64,000 bases of DNA from Fasciola hepatica (lineage: Eukaryota > Platyhelminthes > Trematoda > Plagiorchiida > Fasciolidae), in contig CANUEZ040000116.1 in NCBI GenBank assembly GCA_948099385.1, forward strand, positions 9,678,001-9,742,000, written 5' to 3'. Position numbers and translations under genes: made by a program. The notes beneath the pieces are model-generated. The model searched no databases and had not been told where the DNA came from. It saw only the letters and a list, made by a program, of their open reading frames with translations. Shown in pieces: positions 41,401 through 52,919 of the stretch (its first letter is position 1; each line of letters starts with the position of its first letter).

Positions 41401-42639
41401 TAATCCGATCGGAGGAAGCAACCATATGAACTATAAGTTTTCCTTCATCTTGTTCTGTGCAGCCGATGCAACCTAATCCCGTCCATTATTGTTCCAAAAC
41501 TGCCCACACTTCTGTTTTGAGCAATCAACTATTTACTTATTCAGTAAGTAATATACACACTCCACCATACTAGAACAGGTCAAAAAATACAAACGAATCC
41601 TAATGTTTGCAATATTCCGGTTTTCATCTTTATACTGTTGTCAGATCTTCGTTTTTTTTATCCACGTGAAGATCACAATGATCGAACACCATTAATTCAT
41701 AAAAAGTGCAGTTCTTTGTTAGAAGCTGTGAGGATGTTGGCTGACACATCAATAGATGGCCTAGTTAGGTTTGAAGACAGCATGTCTTTTTCTACCCATA
41801 ATCGATGTTTAAGCCCAGGCCAGTGAAGCGGACCTACGGCGCAATCAGTTCATGACAAAACGGAATGAAATATTTCAGTCAGCCGCCAACATTCACTCTC
41901 AACGAACCGAGCAGCATCAGCTTATTACCGGCTAAGTGTTGTTTGAACAGAATGGAACTAGAACCAGCCAGTCAGAAAACTCAGTTACGGGAAACTTTCT
42001 GGACCAATGCGCTTAGTATCAAGTTTCTGACTGCGGTCGCCCATTGTCTCATATAAACTACTCGTTTTGTTTGAAAACACGAGGAGTTTTGATGGCGGAA
42101 AAGTCCTCTCAATAAAGTTAGCGATACTTTTTAAAATAGAATAGGCCTATTCTAGCTTCGGAGTGAAAATGTTGAGGATTTGAAAACAAGTCCAGTATTG
42201 ATCATTTCCTTGAAAATACTGACAGATAATGCTGTAAACGATCCCGGTATTCACATGGCCTTATTTCGTATGAGTCAGATTTTTGATGACCGAGATATCA
42301 TAACGGAGACTAACGTGGTTACCGAAAGGGTTAGCTAGAGAACTGATCTCACCAAACAGAAAAGAACCACAGGTTGAAGCAATGGTTATTCAGAAAGCAT
42401 CAGGTATAAGATGAAACAAGCAAGTGTATTCTAGAAGCAAACGGGCAAATAGGAAGATGGCTCAGATCGAAAGCCTTAGTCAAATACGTCACTCGGGAGG
42501 ATCGGGCCAATGGATCAAGAATGACATGCACAAAAATAAGTCTACTAAGGCCAGATACATGGCGCAAAGGGATCCCTAATCCATGCATATGCCTGAGCAC
42601 GTTCGTATTAGTTTGCCCACAATCATCAGGAGCAATCGT
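38474..42639. other. Intron, no recognisable gene
   Basis: Open frames at 39312-39698 and 40810-41139 carry no domain or plausible splice context for the host gene. Confidence 0.45.
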
Positions 42640-42990
42640 ACTTTCAATCCGTGCTGACCACAGTGACCCTGATACGGGAATTAGTGGACTACTTTGGGTC
42701 TCACTGGGTTAGGCTTGGTATTGATCCGTATGCCAGCAAATTTTGGTCTCCCCACGAAAATGACCAGTGGTTGCGACGGTGGAAACTCTTTAAACAAGCT
42801 TCATGGTTAGAGACTGATAATAATGGATGGGCATTGATCACATGTTTAGAGTCAAATAGCGCGTATGATTAGGAACACTAATCAGAGTCCATTTTATGCT
42901 GTTGTAGAAACTGGTAAGGGCATCCAACTAATCTTACTTACGCTCGACTCATAATGCGGTGGATGTGGTGAGCTGAACAGTTCGTCATTA
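42640..42990 (+). repeat. Possible retroelement tail, unclassified
   Basis: A stretch open in more than one frame (42651-42872) is followed by AAACTGGTAAGGGCATCCAA near 42909. That phrase resembles the short 3' tail shared by many SINEs and their partner LINEs in animals. An AT-rich run follows at about 42994-43019. No protein motif is certain and no second copy was found here. Confidence 0.25.
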
Positions 42991-45900
42991 TATACCTATA
43001 TCTAAAAATATATATCATTATGGTCGAAAGATAAATTGACATAATCGAAAAAATGTTACTCAGTCCAAATTAGAGACACTCTTTAAATAATCTCAAAGAC
43101 ATTATTCACGGTGATATCTGAAAACAAGTCTTTTTTTACAACGTATAAATATTTCTGTTCCGCAGTTAAAAGATGTTCTATTGTTCTGTTAGCTACAGTA
43201 ATAACAAAAAAATAATGAACTATTTTTGGCATCACTTTTTGAAACTGCTTTTTCTTCTCATTTTCTGCCCTGTGGAGACACTGTTTTGGTGTTTACCAGT
43301 TTGGCGACGATGTGGATGAGACATTTTGGTCAGCCTTGAATACCTTTTAAAACATCTGCCGTTGCTTATGTGAACGGGATTCTGAACTATGGGTATTCAG
43401 TCCTAGCCCCTCTGACAGTAGCCTCATAACATTGTCCTTTCGCCCACGCACATAAGCCAAATGTCTGAACCTGTTGTTCTTCTCTTACTTAGCAGTATTA
43501 CCATAGCAACAACCAGTTTTTGCTTCATTCTTTCAAAGTGCTCATTATTACAGCAAAAAATTAATTTGTCTCCTGTATTCTACTTCATGAACAGCTGAAC
43601 TTCGGTGCTCAGATCGTAGCGTACAGCTTTTTTAGTACTTTGACTGAAATATCAAATCTTCACTGCCACTGTGATTATTTCGGCTTCAGTCAATACTAGA
43701 TTTGTTCTATCACCTTAGCTCGAGGAAAATCCATGCTCTCTAATCCGTTGTGTTTAAAAAGCTTGGCAAGTCAGCAATCAACCTTAGTGACGTTCAAATA
43801 GCATGAGGAATGAAGTAGATCAGGCCACTGAAAGCTAGCCCCAAAAGCCTGAAGTTTAACATGTGGGATTCCGTACATTCTTCGTTAAACTTAGAAACTA
43901 ATGAATATTTCTTTGTATTGACTCAAAACCAATCACAAGGTGTACGTGGAGTTTGCGTGATATCTCATTACGAAATCGGGAAAAAATTTCATCTCCTCCC
44001 ATGACTGTCGATTCCTCTAGTTAACTATAACGTCACTCTTGTATTTGCGGTTCAAATTGATGATTTCACCAAACTCATACATTTTAAACAAAAATAGTCA
44101 CTGCTGGATCGATCCCAGGTCTTTTACCCATCCGTTTGCCTGGTTAATGAGACCAGGTTAGTTTGACATGCCATCTACTGGAAAAAGGACAGCATACTGA
44201 CACTGCTTGTTAAACCATTTCAATGCTAGTTGATTGTTTTTCAACAAATATCATGAAATCTTCAACCCAAAAAATGTCAAACTGACTCTAAAGAAACACT
44301 TTCATTACAGAATACCTCAGGGTGTGAGGTTATATCTTGTCCAAGAAGCAGAAACCTGGTCATTTGTCCCATTATCAGTTAATGAACGATACTACGGTAT
44401 GAAATTCTCGGCTATAAGTAGATTGTTCCCATAGCTTCCATTAAATGAAATACTCTTTCATACGCCAAGACAACGCGAAAGCATAAACTGATTGTTAATA
44501 GCTTCTAATTAAACAGGACTCAGTTACATAATCTGATTAGCACTACTTCCTTCACAGCGTACCGCTTTAGAGCGAGACGGGGTAATAGCTACTTTGACGA
44601 CCGAATTGGGTCAACTCTGTATCTAGTCGACATCGGCGCTTTGCTACAGATAACCCTGGATTTCGGTCCGGAATGCCAAGGTGACCATTGTGCAATATCG
44701 ATTTCATCAGTCATTGGGAAAAGCTACTGTACCCCATATTGACATTGGCCAGTTGGTTTAGTAGTGGGCAGAAGTAGTGGCAAATCAAGACTAAAGGGTT
44801 GTTGAACAAGTATAGCAATCCGGAAGTGGACCCCGAATGTTGTGTGTTTTTGCGGATTCCTAGTCTTCGGTCGATAACTCATTGTACAACCTGAATTACC
44901 TAAAGCCGAAAAACTGTAGATATTTTGGTCAGCCTGGAATGCAGAATGATAAAAATTCCCACTAGCGTTCCTGAATAAATGGTGATAGGAGTTAGAACTT
45001 TGTGCAACTAGCTACGTTACACTTTTCTTCGCCGGGAAGCCTCCATTAGAAACGAATTTTTCTTACACGAAGCATTTGAGAAGATTGTCTTCCTCCCAAA
45101 CGGAGAGAGAAACAAGAAAGACATGAGTCGTCCTGTTTTGTGACTTATGCGCAATATCTGACCTTCTGATAATAAAATGTGTAATTTAAGTGAAGGACGC
45201 ATTTTATGAGAAAATCACATCCGGCACTCTTAAAAATCAGGAACAGTGGCAGGCAACTATTCATTGTGTTGATTGATGGCTCCAGCTTTGAGTAAATCTC
45301 TTGACTGATGAAAAGACTAAATGTCAGCAACTGAGCTGTCTTTTGCGGACAAAGTCACACAGTTCACCGACTCGCAGCAGAACAGTGGCCGAGTTAAGGG
45401 GGAAAGATTATGATGTCACTCGGGTCAGCCAGATCAGACCAGCGTGCACGGCGAGCAGGAAAAAACCAGTACCTGCAAGCACACGACCAAAAGAGAGCAG
45501 AGTCGATTTCATACTGTGCAAGCATTTTGGACGGAGTGGTTTCATGATTACTGGTCATCTGAAAGAACCAACCCGTCCTGTAGACAAACATGTTCGTCTT
45601 GGACACAACATGTACGTCACTCACCTGCTGCAGTCACCTTATTTCCATCTTATTTCCATCTCTGATTAGTTTAGTAGTTACTAAGCTTGTTTTATGTTGA
45701 AAGCTTCCAAGACTTTCAGGGATTTACTGGTTTATCACCAGACTGGCTAGACAATATGCACGCTTGTCTCAAAGCTTTAGTGGCATGTACGAAGACGTAT
45801 AGTAAAAAGGCCTAGTCGACACAAATAAGTAAACAGTCGTTTGCTTTATTTTCTTTTGTTATGGGGTGAATGTGAAATTTTTGCAGGAGGAGTGAGATAA

Positions 45901-46282
45901 CCAATAGAAGGTCGTTCCTCATGCGCCGTCAAATAGTATAAAACATATCGGCTTTGAGTTCCAATCTAACTCGCACCTTTCTTGACATATTGAAATTATT
46001 GTTCGCGAACTGGGCTGGCTACCCTCTCAAACTCGAAAGCCGCAAAATTTCGGTTTTCCATAATCTGTCACGTCTTCCTTCGTGCACAGAGGTACATAAC
46101 CTATAATTACACATTATTTGTCAGGTCTACCGAAAAGAACTTCATTATCATTTATAAAGATTTATGCATCCTCGGTCTTGTTTCCCTACTGGCCCCTAGG
46201 GATTTCGTATAAGACTTACGCAGTAGTCATATAATTCCACTTATCACGTTTGCAGGAAAGATAATCGACAACTTTTAGTTTA
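42991..46282. other. Intron, mostly unremarkable
   Basis: It contains a weak tRNA-like site at 44100-44165 and a tandem duplication of TTATTTCCATC near 45640-45661. The open frames at 45301-45669 overlap one another and have no domain. Confidence 0.45.
44104..44162 (-). repeat. Possible tRNA-derived relic
   Basis: The minus strand has a T-arm-like hairpin CTGG/CCAG around GATCGAT (about 44118-44104). Further 5' is a perfect 6-bp hairpin CCTGGT/ACCAGG (about 44138-44156) where a D arm would lie. The A-box consensus is poor. Confidence 0.28.
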
Positions 46283-46478
46283 ACCATTATGGTATTTTTG
46301 GAAAAATAGCGAAAATATCCCCGAAGCACACGGCCGATTTCGTGGTTATTGCCACTTATGAGGTATACGTACCCCGTGCTCTCCTGCCCAATTATCCCTA
46401 CACTTGAGCACTCTACAAGAGGTTCGTCATCGTAATCACATTTGAATCGGAGAAAAATGGTGAATAGATGAAGAGCCT
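46283..46478 (+). repeat. Unnamed dispersed repeat, copy 1 of 3
   Basis: This block of about 196 bp aligns along its whole length with 52720-52919 and 59432-59622. Shared landmarks, in order, are ATGGTATT, ATCCCCGAAGCACACGG, TTGCCACT, CGTACCCCGTGCTCTC, CCCAATTATCCCTA, CATTTGAATCG and GAATAGATGAAGA. It has no tRNA-like head and no open frame with a domain. Confidence 0.75.
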
Positions 46479-49203
46479 ATATCTAGAAACCAAAGATATT
46501 TTATCACTCGACCCCTCGCACTCACTGCACTGCCACCTTCCTCGTGGTCCGTCCCACCAACACGGAGATCCTATTTCCAGAGTCACTCTGTACAGAAAGC
46601 CTGTGGTTCCTATCCTTGTGTGTTACCTAAACAATAAGGATTAAGTTCTGTCCGAAGTACCGAGCCGTTCTGGTTGCTCGGCATCCGTTTTTAATGGACG
46701 GGTTAGAAGCACTGCACGACCGTGTAGTGTATTGTTAGTCAAGCTAACAGAATGGAGAAGTGATCGTTCGCCGTTGAATCCAAATTCTGATTCTTTGGAG
46801 AAATGTTGTCAAAGAGACTGCAGGAACTTCCCCGATCTGGCAAAAAAATAGTACTGGCAACGTAAATCGTGAAAACCGAAAGAATTTTGGAGGATCAGCA
46901 GTCACCTCCTTGGCAAACGTTCCAGAAGTTATTAACTGTGTATCAACAGTTTGAATGAGAAGCCGGAGGAGCAAACTCAATAGACGACCAAGAAACCGGG
47001 GCTTAAATCTCAATCATTTTAATTGAGGGAACCATGGACAAGAGAGTAAAAATTAAAGGATAGATTGTTTGGCATAAAATATATCACGCTCATCTAATTC
47101 AAGCTAAGGTAGTTTTTAGCGTTTTTCCTTGCGATATTTTACCCATGCTGGACAGCCTTAATTACCGTTGAGGACTATTCGAAAGGAACCGTTTGACTGA
47201 ATCAGGTCTTACGAATTCATTTTTCCCACTACAGTCGTAGCCCTGATGATGCAAAAAGCTTGTCAAAATCACTGAGACAGACTTCAATCTGAGGTATTTT
47301 GTCAACTGTTACCTTGGTTAAATGTAGCACTCAATAAAGAATTCATTGGCGGGCAAACGAGATTCTAAAAGATGCAGCTCTACTTTTGGGCATTTCTAAT
47401 CGGGCAATGGAAATCTATTTTATTATCATTTATGTGATTTATGGTTATTATGTTTAGCAGCTTCAAGGAGTTTGATAAATGCAAATAATAATATATTAAC
47501 TACTGTTTCATTTTCACCTGATGGACACAAATAGTCGCGATTCGTAAAAATCATGTGTGGTAATCTCTGACTTAAGGTACCAAGCTCAAAATGTCCTCGT
47601 AATCAATCAGGCTGTGCAATTTATTTTATATTCAATGTTTACTTCACAAAGTGCAGATAACTGAATCCTATGCTGTGCGTAAAACAGTCATTTTGTCTTA
47701 TGACTCTACGCATTCTACGCCATTTCTCTTATTTTCCCGGTCAAAACCTAGAAGAAAGAAATTTACCAGTTTTCTGCATCCCATGCTTCCAACCCAACTT
47801 GATTCACCAATATGAGACTTCTGCCATGCGATGGAAAAGCTTTAGGAAATCTGTTCACAAAATTTAGTCTTTCAGGAACACGGAGAACATTCCTCGTGCA
47901 GCTTTCAGAAATTTTCCCACTGGCACACAAAGACAGTGGTAGCTGTTATAAGCAGAACTGTGTTAAAGAAAAACTGATGCAAGCTCTGTGAAAATACGCT
48001 GTCTTATTCCTTACTCGAGCACAGGTGCAATGGAAAGGTATATTACTCGGTCTCGATGGTCTGCTGAGTCAGGAAAAATGGGCAGCTGCCTTGACCTTGA
48101 GAATTGCAGTGAAGAATGACAAAACATCTCAGTAGTGCAAACATGGTAATGAACTGGGGAACAGCAGATACTGTGACAGGATTTGTACCTCTTGCAGCAT
48201 GAAAGCATTCCACTCACAAAAGGTCGCCACTACTAATTACCGATCACGCTATACACTTGCTGTGCTATTTTATTCCGCTATGCAAAAGAACTATGACCGA
48301 TTAGATGTTGTATTTAACGGACGTTTGCGTAAACGACTCCGTTCTAAACGCGTGATATCATCTGAGGGATAAATTTACAAATTCGAGGTGTGAAAGTTAT
48401 CAATGGGGGAATAAGTATACAGTCGAATTGGTAAAACGAAAAGGATTTCCTAGAAGAAAGAGATTCCAACCGAGCCAACTTGTGAAACTGGAAGTTGCCA
48501 ATTTGAAATATTCTGTCAGTTCACGCTGAAACGTTAATACGAGTCCGTCATCATATTCCGTAAGAATGGTTTCCTGCCGTAACTGCTTTATTTCGTTATA
48601 ATAGGTCAAATGTTTGGCAACTTTATTCAATAAATTACAGTCACCTTTGATGATGGTTTGAATGTTTTTAAGGATTTGGAGAACTAGAACATCTTTCTAT
48701 ATAGAAACTCAGCTTTGCTATTTCTTTCTTAAATTCCACATCAAATTGACTGTGCATTCATTAAGGTTTTTATGCAAACAGCGAAAGGTGGATTTCTGCT
48801 TTCTGAAATGGAATGATACCCAAACACCCGGCTTATCTGCATTCAAGCCATAAAATGATCGTCATCTCATCTTTAGGAACAGACAGATGGAAAGCATTGC
48901 ACCTGTTGGCACAGCCTCTTTTTCACCTCACTGTGGGTTAAATTAGTTTTTTACTGCATCTAGTCACTTGGTTTTGTGTTCTTTTGTCTCAACTGATTCC
49001 CTCTTACACCTTCAGCTGGGAGTCGCGAGAGCATAGTAAGATGTGTTGACAGCTAGGCGCAGGAAATTACTTTGGGAGGAGCGTTCTGCAGCCAATGAAG
49101 TTGCAGCTGCAGTCTTCAAAGAAATGAGAAAGGTTGACTTTTTAGGAGCTAAGTCTGTTACATCAAAAGAAGGACCTGCCATTTTAAGAAAAACCTATCG
49201 GAG
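46479..49203. other. Intron, no recognisable gene
   Basis: Short open frames only. Nothing structured was noticed. Confidence 0.5.
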
Positions 49204-49356
49204 ACCACTAAATGTGCGGACTTTGGACAGTATTGATCTTGTTTCATCACCTACTAGCGCTGGTCACTTTTCCTTTTAGGGCCTTCCAATGGTTGCGGTC
49301 TCTTCTTGAACTGTTCTACCTGTTGTATGGGCAGCTTGAAAAAGTAATAAAAAGAG
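49204..49356 (+). repeat. tRNA-derived SINE, copy 2 (diverged)
   Basis: It aligns with the body and tail of the element at 11522-11690. Shared parts are CGGACTTTGGACA at the head, GCCTTCCAATGGTTGCGGTCTCTT in place of the copy 1 equivalent, TTGTATG, and a final AAAAGTAATAAAAAG. The tRNA B box is no longer recognisable, so this copy is older or 5'-damaged. Confidence 0.55.
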
Positions 49357-52300
49357 TATATAGTATGGAGTTTTACTGTCCAGTTGAAAAGCCGTTCTTT
49401 CTATTTTGACCAAGCACTTTGCCTCATCAAACTGTTGTGGTGCCCCCAAATCAAGTTTATTTACGGTTGTTTTTCTGTCTTTATTCGGCAGATAGGAGCG
49501 GTTGATTGTTTCCTTGAGAACCAGGCGAAGCAACTCACCCGTCTTCCGTTGTGGATTATAATTGTTCTATGCGGTGTCAGTACATCCTACAAAATGAAGT
49601 TTCCCAAAACTATTTTTCACGGTTTAGTTGAAAAGATTTCTTGGTAGTTTGGTGAAGTTTGACGGACATTGGAATCACTGTACAACTGCTAGTTCTCCGC
49701 CACAAACCGTGAGTAGTGCATACTTGAAATAGCCAATATCTTGTGAGGTTGAAAACGATTCACAGAACCCGAAAATCTAAGATTTGCCTCAAGTTGCCAT
49801 CACCTTCTCTTTTACAGTGGATCATCTCTTATGGGATAAGTTCACTGACTGAATTCTGTAGATTGCTTAAATGCCTTTGCTTCCTTATTAAGTAAATGAC
49901 CGCCATGAGAATCAATCGCAGAGCGAGCCGTCAGTTGGTAATTTCCGTCGCTCAGCGACAAACGTTTTGTAACTCACACAATGCTCACGTGAAACACTCC
50001 GTTTGGATCCAGTCCGAATATTTTCACGGTCAACCAATCTGAATAGCAATCCCAACTTGAAGTCCCTATCCCGGTCGCGACATAGTCCTGATGCAGTGAC
50101 GGTAAGCCTTTCCAACGAAAACGATAATTCCGTGACCAGCTTCCACGAGTTTTCTACCAGAAGCCGAATGATTAGGTGTTATGAGAATATGTTCAAAATT
50201 CCACCAAATCTGCATCCACTCAAAAAGCAGTGAGACCTTTGGAGATCACAATTTCCCAACCAAGAGCTAGGTTATCGTCCTTCGAATTAGAAAAATGCCA
50301 CTGCAGAAATTGCCACATACCTGATAATGAACATCCTACGCTTTAGAGCTGTTTCTTGACCTATTTTTTGCGTGGATACAAAACAGTCAATTTCCAAATT
50401 TGCACCCACATAGAAAGTCATCCGACTTTTATCAAAATCAAAGATACCGTTCACATATTTTGTGGTTCTATCTGGACAGTTTTTCGAATTTGCATGTTTC
50501 CAAACAGGGTTATCGCAGGCAGTAGCTCTTTAGCCAAAACCATAAATAATAATAATGATGACCATTTATTGATTTTTCACGACTATGACCGTTTGACCAC
50601 TACAGGTCTGCTTGATTGAGCACATTTTTCAGTGTTCCCGTATGAGTAGCCCCATTCTTTGTACAGTGTAAAAAACCATTTATCCTTCCTAAATATCGGT
50701 GCTTGATTGAACAAAAAGAGAGTTGAGAAGTTCACCGGAATCCAGTTCCGGTAAAGTGGTTAATAAAACTGAGTAAGTGGAATAAATGACTTTCGCTCCT
50801 TCGCTGTCTAGACTTGATGGAGTGACATTCTAGTGGCTTGTGGCTAATTTCAGAGTGACACTTCAGAGATGAAAAAATAACAACCTTATCAATTGACTGC
50901 CGGGATATGAAGCTATTTAACAAATAACTTCAACTGAAGTTCGTCGGTATCTAAATTTCAAAGGTGACCGTGTAACTCTCATTTCTGGACCACCAAGCGT
51001 TTCACCTCGTTCGCCGTCGATGCTTCAATTCTCAGTTTTCTAATCACTAGATCGAAAGTTAAGTGCATTGTTTGAGTGCTTCTTAAAGTTCCGTTTTACA
51101 TCCTCATGTGGAACATGGTATTCCCAAAAATATCTTCAATGACAGCCAAAGCCTTAGTTAACCCGGGGTTGAATCTTGCCAGCGGGAACACTCAAGTCAC
51201 GAAGCCAAAAGTTCCTGTTTATCCTACGGCATCGAAGGAGTTTTGATTCACTTCGGTTAAGAAAATATTTGTGTGGTGTATGAATGAGCTGTTTCATGAA
51301 AAGAATCCGGAAAATAAGTGGATACAATGTCGTTCTTCATAAAACATCAACCAATGTTGAATTTGTCTAGACAGTAAAAGCTTTTTTGAACTATAACAAC
51401 CAGAAGCATTGTCTTGGTGTACGGGACACTAATGAAAACCATCCGTATGACACTGGTCTTTGTTTTGAGTAAGGTAGAGGTTATGCAGGAAGCATTTAGG
51501 TGAATCTCATCTTCTGCATTATATTTAATAAAACGTACTGTCTTTTTGAATACATTGCCAGATATTTTTCTTCACACCGATATTTTCGGGATTTGTTGAC
51601 CGATAGAAGTACACGAAGGAGAAATAATTCAAAACATGTACTGCTAAGAGATTTGCTCATGGTTTATGAGAAAGTATCGATCGGTTATACAGCAGCAAAG
51701 TTTGGCCTGCCACTGAAAACCGTGGAAACCCTCCGTAAGAGGCTGCTATGATCTGTCTTCTTTCAAGTCACACTAATGCAACCCAAGTTTTACTCCCAGG
51801 TAGAAATTGAGGAACACGAGCTATCAATAATTCCTGTTAGGTTGGATGGACCAAAAGCCTAAGGTTTCTGCGTTTTATCACTAATAACTTGACCAATAAT
51901 GCTAACCAGCCACTTACAAAACAAACTTGGAACTTGTCTTTGCTCACATGTTAGTTGAGTCACATGGATTACACAATATAAGGCTCCTTTTTCATATTTT
52001 TATCAGTCACTTTTAAATGTTTCTTTCTAAATTCAACTTGGGAAACAGTACTGGGAGAACTCCGGTTTTACCAACGATTCAAGAGAATTAGTGCTCGACG
52101 ATGGTAGGCTGCTTATATCGAGGTGAGTATGCTTTTTGACCAAGATGCTTCCATGACTGGATATTTTAAATAGAAGGAATTATTTGATCAAAACTGAAAG
52201 GATGACGACACATTCAGGGATTACTGAGATCCTTTGGAACAACATCTGACAGTTTTGCAAGTGTTTTCCAGAATTAGATACTACATATGGCGAAGGAGAC

Positions 52301-52719
52301 AGGCGCCCAAATAATGAAGGAATAACATGCCGATTTATTTTCCATACTCAGTCTCGTCTCCCATCATTTATTATCCGTTACTAAAATCATACGTCTTCCA
52401 GAATAGGGGCTAAAATGCTCCCAATATCTGCGTCACTGACAAAAAATGATAAAACTTGATGCAACCCGGTGAAAATGTTTAAATGTTCATTCGAATGTCT
52501 AAAACTGGACGACCTCGGTGCTCTTTAAACCATGCGTGGTAACCTCGTTTACTCTGCCAGTTTTGTATTATTATGAAGCAGGAACACCACCATTACATTC
52601 AGATCATACACTCACATGTCGTCAGAAATGGTCAAATGCGAATGGATACAAACAGAAATTTAGCTGCAAGGAGAGTTAGTGGTAAGTGGAAGATTTAGGC
52701 AGCGCAAAGTCATGATTTG
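49357..52719. other. Intron, no recognisable gene
   Basis: An open frame at 51500-51751 ends in a helix-turn-helix-like stretch (see findings). Otherwise there are only short frames and a small AAT/GAT triplet run near 50545. Confidence 0.45.
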
Positions 52720-52919
52720 ACCAATATGGTATTGCAAGCGGAAGACAGGAAACATTCCCCCCCCCTCGAAGCACACGGTCGGTTTCGCAGTTCTTGCCAC
52801 TCATCAGGTAGGAGTGCCCCGTACTCTCTTGCTCAATCTCCCCTATACTAAAGCATCCCACAAGGGGTTCAGCACAGTCTCATTTGAATCGTAAGGATCG
52901 TGAATAGATGAAGATTCCA
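52720..52919 (+). repeat. Unnamed dispersed repeat, copy 2 of 3
   Basis: It has the same orientation as the copies at 46283 and 59432. It carries an expanded C run at about 52758-52766 where copy 1 has CCCC. Landmarks CGAAGCACACGGTCGG, TTGCCACTCATCAGGTA, CATTTGAATCGTAAGG and GAATAGATGAAGA are clear. Confidence 0.75.

Noticed and set aside
45301..45669. 122-codon open frame with overlapping frames on both strands
   Set aside because: No domain, no compatible splice phases and no known repeat recognised.
51165..51190. B-box-like GGGGTTGAATCTTGCC
   Set aside because: No convincing A box or stem pairing upstream.
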